Of a stretch of 64,000 bases of DNA, positions 52,009 to 59,432 are shown piece by piece. Position 1 is the first letter of the stretch; each line of letters opens with the position of its first letter. The stretch covers positions 1,984,001-2,048,000 of the forward strand of contig NZ_CP047200.1 in the NCBI RefSeq assembly GCF_030408675.1, read 5' to 3'. The notes under the pieces are model-generated. The model saw only the letters and a list, made by a program, of their open reading frames with translations. It searched no databases and was not told the origin of the DNA. This stretch comes from Corynebacterium durum (lineage in GTDB: Bacteria; Actinomycetota; Actinomycetes; Mycobacteriales; Mycobacteriaceae). The translations under genes and the position numbers were made by a program.

Positions 52009-52926
52009 CTATGCGGTGTTAATCATGCGTTGTATCAGCGCTACCATGAGATCCTTTTCCTGCGGACTACTCATGGCGACCATCAAGGTCATTGCTGCTA
52101 ATGCATTGTTGGACACCCTTGCCGTGCCGTCGGCTTGATACAACGCTGCGTTACGATCCAGAAACTCTACAAAAAGCGCCGCTGCGCTTCGTTTATTCCC
52201 GTCTGCAAGTGGGTGATCCTTCACCACAAGATACAGCAGATTAGCAGCTTTCTCCTCCAGGGTGGGGTACAAATCTTGTCCAGCAAAACTCTGATAGATC
52301 GTTGCCACTACCGATTGCAGTCCATCGTCGTTCTCTACGCCGAGTAGTGTGTCGTCGGGGAATTCCTCGCGCAAACGAGCGATGATTGCCTGAGCGTCCT
52401 CATGCCCAAGCTCCCAAAGTGGCGATCGCCCCTCAGATTGCTGGGTAATAACTCCGTCGTCGTAGTCTCTAAGAAGCCGCAAACTTGGGAGATAGTAAGT
52501 TAACACTTCCCCAAGTCCAACCTCACTTTCAAGACGGTTTTGATTGACGCTGCATTTCTGCACCAGGCGTTCCCGCAAAAGTTTAGCCGCCCAGATACGA
52601 AACTGCGTGATCGTGATCGAGTTGACCCGATAGCCCACAGAGATGATGGCGTCAAGGTTGTAGTGTGTGACCAGCCGATTGACCTGCCTCTTACCTTCTT
52701 GACGAACCTGTCGGAAATCCCGACAGGTTGTCTCTTTTTCCAGCTCTCCCTCAGCATAGATGTGCCCCAGCTGCTCAACGATGTTCGTGCGAGATGTCTC
52801 AAACAACGCTGCCATCTGCCGCTGGCTCAGCCACACCGTCTCACTTTCCACACGTACATCGATACCTGCCTGACCCTCAACAGGCCGATAGATGATGATC
52901 GACTTCTCCGTCTCTTTTTCACTCAT
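52009..52926 (-). CDS. RhuM-like protein fused to a Doc/Fic domain
   Basis: 305 residues, ATG 52926 (MSEKETEKSIIIY). The N-terminal ~190 residues match the RhuM virulence-protein family ('VWLSQRQMAALFETSRTNIVEQLGHIYAEGELE', 'YNLDAIISVGYRVNSITITQFRIWA'). The C-terminal ~105 residues are Doc-like with the motif 'VKDHPLADGNKRSAAALFVEFL' (HxxxDGNKR, the Doc variant). Doc kinases and Fic AMPylases modify proteins, and the NKR form resembles phosphorylating Doc. No Phd-like antitoxin gene is adjacent on either side. Its neighbours are a membrane protein and tRNA-Asn. Confidence 0.85.
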   Translation of the reverse strand: MSEKETEKSIIIYRPVEGQAGIDVRVESETVWLSQRQMAALFETSRTNIVEQLGHIYAEGELEKETTCRDFRQVRQEGKRQVNRLVTHYNLDAIISVGYRVNSITITQFRIWAAKLLRERLVQKCSVNQNRLESEVGLGEVLTYYLPSLRLLRDYDDGVITQQSEGRSPLWELGHEDAQAIIARLREEFPDDTLLGVENDDGLQSVVATIYQSFAGQDLYPTLEEKAANLLYLVVKDHPLADGNKRSAAALFVEFLDRNAALYQADGTARVSNNALAAMTLMVAMSSPQEKDLMVALIQRMINTA

Positions 52927-53150
52927 AGCGCCATAGTGGCACAATACAAATAGAAAAGAAATGATTTTAAACGTCTAATTCGATTACCTGTTTTATTTGG
53001 AGTAAAACTTTATTTTCACTAAAAGAAAAAGCGAAAAAGCTATCGCAAAGCTAAAAATAGCACCGCCCAGACCCCACCCAGCATCACCCCACGGAAGCCA
53101 GAGACACCACATGGGCGCACTAACAGCAGTGGCGGGGCGTCGATAAGCAG

Positions 53151-53183
53151 AAACAAAAACAACCCCATGGCTTCTGCCTGGGG
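53151..53183 (-). terminator. Terminator of tRNA-Asn
   Basis: On the minus strand CCCCA-GGC-AGAA-GCC-A-TGGGG is followed by TTGTTTTTGTTT, 8 nt after the tRNA-Asn 3' end. Good intrinsic terminator. A GGCGTCGATAAGC 13-mer (53137-53149) lies immediately beyond. Confidence 0.8.
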
Positions 53184-53190
53184 CTTCCTG

Positions 53191-53263
53191 CTCCCCCAAC
53201 TGGACTCGAACCAGTAACCCTTCGATTAACAGTCGAATGCTCTGCCAATTGAGCTATGGGGGA
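53191..53263 (-). tRNA. tRNA-Asn (anticodon GTT)
   Basis: 73-nt cloverleaf on the minus strand: acceptor TCCCCCA/TGGGGGA with discriminator G, anticodon stem TTCGA/TCGAA with loop CTGTTAA (anticodon GTT), T arm with GGTTCGAGTCC. CCA not encoded. Confidence 0.95.
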
Positions 53264-53395
53264 ATGTGTTGCTAGCAACGAGAAGTAACTATATTCCGGA
53301 AGCGAAGACAAGGCAAATCAGCAGGTCACAGCGGATGAAGCGGGCGGATAGGGGTAGGTTGTGAATCATGCGCCACAATGTGCTTAAATGTTTTC

Positions 53396-53472
53396 GGGCC
53401 TATAGCTCAGTCGGTTAGAGCCGCGGACTCATAATCCGTTGGTCGCGGGTTCGAGCCCCGCTGGGCCCACCA
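53396..53472 (+). tRNA. tRNA-Ile2 (anticodon CAT, lysidine type) or Met elongator
   Basis: 77 nt including encoded CCA. Acceptor GGGCCTA pairs with TGGGCCC, anticodon loop CTCATAA (CAT). The acceptor and variable-region sequence (GGACTCATAATCC then GTTGGTCGC) resembles bacterial tRNA-Ile2, whose C34 is modified to lysidine, more than elongator tRNA-Met (which in actinobacteria starts GGCGGGG). Identity by pattern only. Confidence 0.85.
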
Positions 53473-53490
53473 CAGTATGCGCATGAAGCA

Positions 53491-53526
53491 CCCCATCAAT
53501 CTTCTTATGACTGGTGGGGATGTTTT
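53491..53526 (+). terminator. Terminator after tRNA-Ile2
   Basis: CCCCATCA (53491-53498) pairs with TGGTGGGG (53512-53519, one wobble); ATGTTTTATG follows. Placed 19 nt after the tRNA. Confidence 0.6.
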
Positions 53527-53954
53527 ATGTGAGCAACCCACACGATAGTTGTGTGGGACCTTGGGGGCCTATGTGCGCCCCACACAACTCACCGGACAAC
53601 CTGTCAAGCGCTAGACGACGGCCCTACCGACTCACCGCCGCCGGAAGTTGCCATTGGAGTGGCGGGAAATATGTACTACTGGTGAGCATTCAGGCAAAAT
53701 CTTCAAGCAGCAAGGTGGGTGTTAACACACAGCACGATAAGACAAGGAGACACATCCCTAGAGCTTGTGAATGAGCACATAAACAAAGATTACCAAAATC
53801 ACTTAATACAAGTAAGATAATTTCGTTGACGCTTTATCGTTCTACGTGGCAAAACTAACAACATAAAGAGCGTCAGCCGGTAGCATGAATCTGCCTTCAT
53901 TAGTAGGATAAATTTTGTTTCTTTCCTCTAACTGTATGAACATGGAGATACATA
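53527..53954. other. Gene-poor region downstream of tRNA-Ile2
   Basis: About 430 nt without a convincing gene; an 86-codon rightward frame over 53514-53774 has no ribosome site and odd composition. CCCACAC-GATAGTT-GTGTGGG forms a hairpin near 53539, and CCCCACACAACT recurs near 53579. From about 53760 the DNA becomes AT-rich, matching the next gene. Lying beside a tRNA 3' end, it could be the edge of an old insertion, but no integrase or direct repeat of the tRNA end was seen. Confidence 0.4.
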
Positions 53955-54524
53955 ATGCGCAATTTAACGTACTACGTAGCCACAAGCCTCGATGGGAAAA
54001 TCGCCAGTCCACAGGGTGATTGGGCAGACTTCCTGAGCGAAGGCGACCACATGAACGTCATCCTCACCGAGTTTGGTGACGCAATTCCAACTCACGTACA
54101 TGCCCAGATAGGGACATCACCCTCCAATACCCTCTTTGACACCGTCATCATGGGATGGAACACCTACACGCCTGCGCTTGACGTTGGCATTACGAGCCCT
54201 TATCAGCATCTTCGTCAGATTGTTGTGTCACATAAATCACATGATCTACCAGCTGATCTGGAGCTAACCCACGACCCAGTCACCACAGTTAAAGATTTAA
54301 AGGATCAACCCGGTAAAGACATCTGGTTGGCGGGTGGAGGATTGTTGGCCAGCTCCCTTCTTCCACTTATTGATCGATTGATTCTTAAAATCAATCCGGT
54401 TGTTTTTGCAGCAGGTATCCCCCTGTTCGCAGGTGCAGACTATATGCCAACACAATTCGCTTTGACAGAACTCCGCACTTTTTCATCCGGCGTAGTCATT
54501 GCCGAATACTCTCGACAGAACTAG
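53955..54524 (+). CDS. Dihydrofolate reductase-family protein (RibD C-terminal type)
   Basis: 189 residues; 'LTYYVATSLDGKIASPQGDWADF' at the N-terminus, 'FDTVIMGWNTYTPAL' in the middle, and 'KDIWLAGGGLLASSLLPLIDRLILKINPVVFAAGIPLF' at the C-terminus are the dinucleotide-binding features of the RibD_C/DfrA-like family. NAD(P)H reductase of unknown substrate. Base composition is more AT-rich than neighbours and it stands alone between tRNA-Ile2 and a gene remnant, so acquisition by transfer is plausible. A terminator follows. Confidence 0.82.
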   Translation: MRNLTYYVATSLDGKIASPQGDWADFLSEGDHMNVILTEFGDAIPTHVHAQIGTSPSNTLFDTVIMGWNTYTPALDVGITSPYQHLRQIVVSHKSHDLPADLELTHDPVTTVKDLKDQPGKDIWLAGGGLLASSLLPLIDRLILKINPVVFAAGIPLFAGADYMPTQFALTELRTFSSGVVIAEYSRQN

Positions 54525-54531
54525 TTTGCCC

Positions 54532-54568
54532 AAAATCTGCGACGCAGGTTCAGAGCGTCGCCGATTTT
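54532..54568 (+). terminator. Terminator after DHFR-like gene
   Basis: AAAATC-T-GCGACGC (54532-54545) pairs with GCGTCGC-C-GATTTT (54555-54568) around a 9-nt loop; symmetrical A/T flanks make it potentially bidirectional. It also faces the remnant on the other strand. Confidence 0.75.
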
Positions 54569-54608
54569 GCAGCAACTTTACACACATCAATGTCGGCCAT
54601 AAAAGACG

Positions 54609-54750
54609 CTATGCGTCGTTATCTTTGAGCCGCTTAACTATACTAGCTGGATCTTCAATTTCGCTAGTATTAATGTAAAGATTAGCAGAATCAACATCGT
54701 TTGATTTTAAGGGGAGAAACTCTCGCGAAAGTCACTGGTACTGCATGCGC
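54609..54750 (-). pseudogene. Remnant of a P-loop kinase/phosphotransferase-like gene (C-terminal end only)
   Basis: On the minus strand one frame reads QYQ, stop (TGA), then LSREFLPLKSNDVDSANLYI, then NTSEIEDPASIVKRLKDNDA and a stop at 54609-54611. The 'LYINTSEIEDPASIV..L' ending is like the C-termini of small P-loop kinases (gluconate/shikimate-kinase or TmrB-like). No start or P-loop remains upstream (54751-54944 gives nothing). So this looks like a decayed gene tail. Low confidence because of its size. Confidence 0.35.
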
Positions 54751-54944
54751 ATTTACCATTTTCAAAAATCGCCACAGGAGCATTTATCTCCGTAGCAGAA
54801 TGTCCCCACACGTCAATCCGATCACTCCGCTACCTCTACTTTTCACTTCACAACGCGGTATATTTAACATCGCTAGATAATTGCCGCTAGATAGTTGCCG
54901 CAGACTTTCAAACACACTAAAGCGTTCAAAGATAAAACCTGCTC

Positions 54945-55391
54945 ATGACCCCCACACCAGACGTACCAGCGACCTCAAATCCCGATCCCACCGACCTCAC
55001 CCTGTCTGAAGAACACCGCAAGGAGCTAATCGGCTGGGCCGCACGCTGCGTCGCACGCCTGCTTCCGATCTTTCACCAGCACCGTCCTGCTGACCAACGC
55101 CTTGATGAAGCTCTTGCCGCCGTCGAAAAGTTCCAAGACAACACGTTTTCGGTTGGTCAGATGCGCACCCTCGCGTTCGGTTGCCACGCCGCAGCACGCG
55201 ATTGCACAAACGCCCAGGCTAAAGCTGTTGCACGGGCTTGCGGTCAGGCGATTGCCATTGCGCACATGGGTGGTCACGCCCGCAATCTTGCGCGGTACAC
55301 GCGCCAGGCATTGGCCGATCCGTCGGAGGAGTTGGCCTGGCAGCGCGAACAGCTTCCCTCTCACCTGCAGGACTACGTCTACCGCACTTAA
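54945..55391 (+). CDS. Imm-5-like putative immunity protein
   Basis: 148 residues. 'LSEEHRKELIGWAARCVARLLPIFHQHRPADQRLDEALAAVEKF' followed by 'MRTLAFGCHAAARD', 'ACGQAIAIAHMGGHARNLARYTRQAL' and 'WQREQLPSHLQDYVYRT' is the helical pattern of the actinobacterial putative immunity protein family (Imm-5-like). Family membership is by pattern; the immunity role itself is only a predicted annotation. No polymorphic toxin gene is adjacent; the nearest secreted nuclease is at 57711-58259. Confidence 0.7.
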   Translation: MTPTPDVPATSNPDPTDLTLSEEHRKELIGWAARCVARLLPIFHQHRPADQRLDEALAAVEKFQDNTFSVGQMRTLAFGCHAAARDCTNAQAKAVARACGQAIAIAHMGGHARNLARYTRQALADPSEELAWQREQLPSHLQDYVYRT

Positions 55392-55477
55392 ACCGCTTAT
55401 CGACGCCCCGCACAGTGCCGTGCATTTCGGTAAAGTAGCGGGTGCTAGGTTACGCGTTAGGAAGCGAAAGAAGTCCC

Positions 55478-55720
55478 ATGATCCAATTTGTTGTAGGTGC
55501 TGCCGCTGGTTATGTGCTGGGCACGAAGGCAGGCCGGAGGCGTTTTGAGCAGATCAAGAAGGGCTACAACTTGGCGGTGCACTCGAAAGCTTCCCAGGCA
55601 GCGTTACAGGCTACTCGCAAGGCGATTGCCAATAAGTTGGATCCGCAGCCACGCATGAAGGAAGTAAAGAATTTGAACCGTGGGGACGGTTCAACGGTGC
55701 TGGAACCGGATGAGGACTAG
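55478..55720 (+). CDS. YtxH-like small membrane-associated protein
   Basis: 80 residues from ATG 55478 (MIQFVVGAAAGYVLGTKAGRRRFEQIKKGYN). A short glycine-rich hydrophobic segment followed by basic KAGR..YEQI-type residues is the YtxH pattern; the rest is a basic then acidic helix. Unknown function. Convergent with dnaG, 26 nt apart. Confidence 0.72.
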   Translation: MIQFVVGAAAGYVLGTKAGRRRFEQIKKGYNLAVHSKASQAALQATRKAIANKLDPQPRMKEVKNLNRGDGSTVLEPDED

Positions 55721-55746
55721 CCCGTCACATCCTCCTCATACAGCAC

Positions 55747-57672
55747 TTACCCCTTAAACGCCCGGTCAAGAAGCTCCCGGCGCGCGGCTTCCAATGCCAC
55801 GAGGTCGGCAAACAGGGAGTTGTAGGTGGCTTCGTCGTCGGAGGGCCGCATGCGCTGGAGTTGACCTTTGAGCTGGGCGATGTGGTTGCCCACACGGACT
55901 TCCTGAAGCCGAGAGAGCACACTGTCGGCGTAACGCGGGAGATCCTCAAGTTCGCAGTGAATGTCTTCCACGGCTAGTTCGGAGACCAGGGAGCGCCCCA
56001 CAAGGTCGGGTAGTTCACCGGCCACGCTGCTAATCCAGTCGACACCTTCGTTGGCGTTGTCGCACCCTCCAGCGGCGGCGATGGCGACACGCACGGCGTT
56101 GTAGGCGGGATGCGTGAAGCAATCATCGGCGAGTCCGTCAAAGTAGGAGCCCGCGATGTCGGGGTACTGTAGCGCGATTTTCAGGCTTTCGCGCTCGGGC
56201 CAGAGCCGAGGATTACGGCGGTCGGGCAGCACAAGAGTCGCATCAGGATTCACGCCAGTACCGCCAGCGCCCATACCGCCACCCGCGCTAGCAGCACTAT
56301 CGAAACGCCGGGCACGACGTGGTTGCTGTTGCGTACGCGGGCGTCGAGAAGCGGTGCGAACCTGGGCGAGGACCTCGGCGGGGTCGGCCCACCCAATCCA
56401 TCCGGCGAGCTGGCGGGCGTACTCGTTGCGGAGGGTCTGGTCGTGGATGTCAGCGACGATGGGCACGGCGCGGCGCAGCGCCTGGAGGCGACCCTCCACG
56501 GAGTCGAGGGGGAAGTCGGCGATCATGGCGCGAACAACAAATTCGAACATGGGCACGCGTCGAGCGACGAGGTCGCGGACGGCGGCATCGCCATGCGCAA
56601 GACGCAGGTCGCAGGGGTCCATGCCTGCGGGGGCGACGGACACGTAGGACTGGCCGGTGAACTGCTGATCGCCGTCAAAGGCGCGCATGGCGGCTTTCTG
56701 ACCAGCCTCGTCACCGTCGAAGGTGTAGATGAGTTCGCCGCGGAAGTAGTTGTCGTCGAGCATGAGCCTGCGCAGAAGTTGCAGGTGCTCCTCACCGAAG
56801 GCGGTTCCACAGGCGGCGACAGCGGTGGTCACCCCGGCGGCATGCATGGCCATGACGTCGGTGTACCCCTCCACCACCACAGCCTGATGACCAGCGGCGA
56901 TGTCCTTTTTGGCGCGGTCCAGCCCGAACAGCACTTTCGACTTTTTATACAGCAGCGTATCGGGCGTGTTCATGTATTTGCCCATGTTGTCGTCATCGAA
57001 AAGCTTTCGCGCGCCGAACCCAATCACATCACCCGCGAGATTTTTGATGGGCCACAGCAGACGCCGATGAAACTGGTCGATGGGCCCGCGACGACCCATT
57101 TTTGCCAACCCCGCCGCATTAAGTTCCTCGTAGCTGAATCCCTTACGCAGCAGGTGTTTGGTCAGAGTGTCCCACCCCTCGGGCGCATAACCGCAACCGA
57201 ACTGGTGTGCATGATCGGCCGAAAAACCACGCTCGGTGAGGAAGTTCCGCGCAGCCTCAGCCCCCGGGGTTTCCAGCTGCGCACGGAAAAACTCGTGGGC
57301 GGCCTTATTCGCGGCAACCAGCCGCTTCCTGGTTCCGGGTTCCTCCCTGCGGCCCGGTCCCCCACCTTCATAGTTAATGCGGTAGCCAATCTTCTCGGCG
57401 CAAATCTCCACCGCCTCTGGGAAGGAAATATGCTCCATTTTCATCAAAAAACTGAACACATCGCCGCCCTCCCCGGAGGAGAAGCAGTGAAAGTAGCCAC
57501 GGTTGGGCCGCACATGAAATGATGGTGTCTTCTCGTCCTTAAACGGGGACAGCCCCTTCAACGAATCCACGCCAGCGGGCTTGAGCTGCACATACTCACC
57601 CACGATGTCTTCGATCGGGGTGCGTTCGCGAATCGCAGCAATATCGCTTTCGGGGATGCGTCCTTTGGCCAT
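55747..57672 (-). CDS. dnaG: DNA primase with degenerate zinc-binding domain
   Basis: 641 residues, DnaB-dependent primase making lagging-strand RNA primers. RNA-polymerase (TOPRIM) domain: 'FGCGYAPEGWDTLTKHL', 'GFGARKLFDDDNMGKYMNTPDT', 'VVVEGYTDVMAMHAAGV' (catalytic Glu), 'ELIYTFDGDEAGQKAAMRAF' (DGD). C-terminal helicase-binding domain follows. The N-terminal zinc module reads 'GLSPFKDEKTPSFHVRPNRGYFHCFSSGEGGD' where DnaG normally has LCPFH...HCFGCG: the first Cys is Ser, His is Lys, and the last Cys is Ser, so a zinc ion can hardly be bound. Otherwise full length and intact. Confidence 0.95.
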   Translation of the reverse strand: MAKGRIPESDIAAIRERTPIEDIVGEYVQLKPAGVDSLKGLSPFKDEKTPSFHVRPNRGYFHCFSSGEGGDVFSFLMKMEHISFPEAVEICAEKIGYRINYEGGGPGRREEPGTRKRLVAANKAAHEFFRAQLETPGAEAARNFLTERGFSADHAHQFGCGYAPEGWDTLTKHLLRKGFSYEELNAAGLAKMGRRGPIDQFHRRLLWPIKNLAGDVIGFGARKLFDDDNMGKYMNTPDTLLYKKSKVLFGLDRAKKDIAAGHQAVVVEGYTDVMAMHAAGVTTAVAACGTAFGEEHLQLLRRLMLDDNYFRGELIYTFDGDEAGQKAAMRAFDGDQQFTGQSYVSVAPAGMDPCDLRLAHGDAAVRDLVARRVPMFEFVVRAMIADFPLDSVEGRLQALRRAVPIVADIHDQTLRNEYARQLAGWIGWADPAEVLAQVRTASRRPRTQQQPRRARRFDSAASAGGGMGAGGTGVNPDATLVLPDRRNPRLWPERESLKIALQYPDIAGSYFDGLADDCFTHPAYNAVRVAIAAAGGCDNANEGVDWISSVAGELPDLVGRSLVSELAVEDIHCELEDLPRYADSVLSRLQEVRVGNHIAQLKGQLQRMRPSDDEATYNSLFADLVALEAARRELLDRAFKG

Positions 57673-57710
57673 GTTCCCTACCTTAGTGCTCGCATGAAAA
57701 GATGTTCCAC

Positions 57711-58259
57711 ATGAAGAAAAAAACGCTGGCCGCGCAGGTGATCGGCCTCCTCTGCGCCGCCATCGCTGTGTGGACCGGGATCAACGTTTCCAACGATTCC
57801 GGGGACTCCACCGCTTCCTCCACGTCCGCAGCCTCGAACGCCGCGCGCTTATCGACGTCCTCCACATCAGCGTCCCCTTCCAGCTCCCGCGCTTCGGGGG
57901 GTTCTGGTTCTGGGAAGTCTGGCGGTTCTGGGAGTGGGGGTTCTGGGAGCGCCGGCCTTCCGAGTTGCCCACTTAATTCCCTGCCCACCGAAGCCGACGA
58001 GGTAGCCCACGATATCCTCGCGGGCGGCCCCTTCGATCACCCCGACGAAGACGGCAGTCATTTTGGCAACTACCAGCGCATACTCCCCCGCAAGAACAGC
58101 AACTTCTACCGCGAATACACGGTGGAAACCCCGGGCGTCGGCCACCGAGGCGCGCGTCGCATTGTGGTGGGCGGCGGCAGCGACACCGACCCGGACGTGT
58201 GGTACTACACCGACGACCACTACGAAAGCTTCTGCGAAATCCCCGATGCGGAAAAGTGA
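57711..58259 (+). CDS. Secreted guanyl-specific ribonuclease (RNase Sa/N1-T1 family)
   Basis: 182 residues from ATG 57711 (MKKKTLAAQ; an ATG three codons earlier is possible). N-terminal signal/anchor helix ('VIGLLCAAIAVWTGINVS'), a ~70-residue Ser/Gly-rich linker, then a microbial RNase domain of ~95 residues. The active-site set of RNase Sa is present: Glu in 'FYREYTVETPG', Arg in 'HRGARRIVVGGG', His in 'YYTDDHYESF'. Two cysteines (LPSCPLN, SFCEI) could form the N-to-C disulfide. Extracellular or cell-surface RNA cleavage is expected. No barstar-like gene is adjacent. Divergent from dnaG. Confidence 0.88.
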   Translation: MKKKTLAAQVIGLLCAAIAVWTGINVSNDSGDSTASSTSAASNAARLSTSSTSASPSSSRASGGSGSGKSGGSGSGGSGSAGLPSCPLNSLPTEADEVAHDILAGGPFDHPDEDGSHFGNYQRILPRKNSNFYREYTVETPGVGHRGARRIVVGGGSDTDPDVWYYTDDHYESFCEIPDAEK

Positions 58260-58907
58260 CTATTCCTTTATCACCAGAATCTGATCAATTGCGGCGCGAC
58301 CACTTATGTAGTTGTTAATGCGGTCCTGGCTTGGGTATCCGAGGGCGATGCCCGCTACCAGCGCTTCTTCATCAGGAACTCCCATGATTGGCCGCACCAC
58401 CTGCGGATACTTGACAATTTCATACGCTGGAATTGACCCAATCCCCTTGTTTGCCGCGCTGAATAACAACGACTGCGAAAACGCGCCAAGATCATACAGC
58501 GACCAGGGAATAATCTGATTCGGGATGGTCAGGTACACCAGGGCGGCGGCATTGAAGAGACGCCGCTGCGCCAACGCGAAATCGGGCAGATCATCGCCCA
58601 TATAGCTCTGAATGTCTTGCATGAGCGCGGCCATATTATGTTGCGGGCCTGTTCCCCATTCCGAGCGGCTGCGCACCGGAAGTTCCGATGCTCCAGGCTC
58701 CTCATTGCTAGACAGTTCCGCATGTTGACGCTTGATGGCAGCCAGCGTCTCTCCGGTTGCGATGTATACCTTCCACGGTTGCGAGTTTGCCCACGACGGC
58801 GTGCGCTGTGCCTGTCGCACAATATCCATGAGCACATCTTTGCTGATAGGTTCAGTCGTGAAATCCCTGGCTGAGCGGCGCTTTGCGATTACCTCATCGA
58901 AGTCCAT
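58260..58907 (-). CDS. Nitroreductase-family FMN oxidoreductase
   Basis: 215 residues. N-terminal FMN contact 'IAKRRSARDFTTEPIS', 'APSWANSQPW'-type segment 'RTPSWANSQPWKVYIATG', and C-terminal 'GIGSIPAYEIVKYPQVVRPIMGVPDEEALVAGIALGYPSQD' are typical. NAD(P)H-dependent reduction of nitro or quinone compounds. Start ATG after AGGAAGGAAACC. A perfect 14-bp palindrome 20 nt upstream probably binds a regulator. Its stop abuts that of the RNase gene. Confidence 0.9.
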   Translation of the reverse strand: MDFDEVIAKRRSARDFTTEPISKDVLMDIVRQAQRTPSWANSQPWKVYIATGETLAAIKRQHAELSSNEEPGASELPVRSRSEWGTGPQHNMAALMQDIQSYMGDDLPDFALAQRRLFNAAALVYLTIPNQIIPWSLYDLGAFSQSLLFSAANKGIGSIPAYEIVKYPQVVRPIMGVPDEEALVAGIALGYPSQDRINNYISGRAAIDQILVIKE

Positions 58908-58927
58908 GGTTTCCTTCCTGCGGTTAT

Positions 58928-58941
58928 TGTATGTACATACA
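58928..58941. promoter_or_regulatory. Perfect palindrome TGTATGTACATACA (operator)
   Basis: A 14-bp perfect inverted repeat ending 20 nt before the nitroreductase start, where a repressor would cover the promoter. MarR/HxlR-type redox regulators such as QorR bind similar AT-rich palindromes; the regulator here is unknown (the MarR gene at 59431-59874 is a nearby candidate). Confidence 0.6.
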
Positions 58942-59091
58942 TATTGTAGCTAGATACGCACATGCGCGCACCTCGCCTCAATCCACCAGCTTCAGCCACA
59001 CCACTCTGGCGATAATCACAACAAGCCAGAACCGCACACGACAAAGCGCACCACTGAAGCAACAAACGGTGCGCCTATGGGCCGTCCTGCA

Positions 59092-59432
59092 AAATGTGCT
59101 TATGCTCAAGCTCAAAAACACCCCGTTTTGCGACCTGAAGATAAGCAAACTTTTACCCCTGCCATATAGGTCCATCCCCAGGTACACAAACACCCCATTT
59201 TCGAACCCAGCGGTAGACCTACTTCTGCGCAAACGTTTGCACTAACGCTGTTCAAGGCTGCCACAAACGCCGCGCTCTACCAAACTGCACGTTTAACCAA
59301 GAAAAAGCGGCAGTTTGATAGACCACAAGGAGTCAACACCCAGCCGCGCTCTATCAAACTGCCCACCCCTGCAAAGTTTGTATACCGTCAAGCCCGAAAA
59401 CACCCCTTTTCGGACCGGAGCGTATACAAACT
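59092..59432 (-). repeat. Mosaic hairpin repeat, copy 3 (modules A'-B'-C'-E'-E-E'-D')
   Basis: Most complete copy, in reverse orientation to copy 2. Module A' at 59092-59155 has ATGTGCTTAT..ATAAGCAAA and core AAAACACCCCGTTTTGCG. Module B' at 59167-59221 runs TAGGTCC to AGACCTA with core ACAAACACCCCATTTTCG. Module C' contains GCGCAAACGTTTGCACTAAC. E': CTCTACCAAACTGC, GGCAGTTTGATAGACC and CTCTATCAAACTGCC. Module D' (59375-59432) has perfect 11-bp arms AGTTTGTATAC/GTATACAAACT and core GAAAACACCCCTTTTCGG. The right arm overlaps the MarR stop codon by 2 nt. About 95 bp is continuously alignable to copy 2. The rest of the 523-nt gap shows no gene. Confidence 0.9.

Noticed and set aside
54609..54750. 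Intact small gene on the minus strand
   Set aside because: No start codon or P-loop; a stop interrupts the homologous-looking frame, so it is listed as a remnant only.
53396..54944. Prophage or integrative element at tRNA-Ile2
   Set aside because: No integrase, phage genes or duplicated tRNA 3' end could be found.
56323..57522. 399-codon plus-strand frame across dnaG
   Set aside because: Antisense to dnaG, Gly/Val-rich shadow without ribosome site or recognisable domain.
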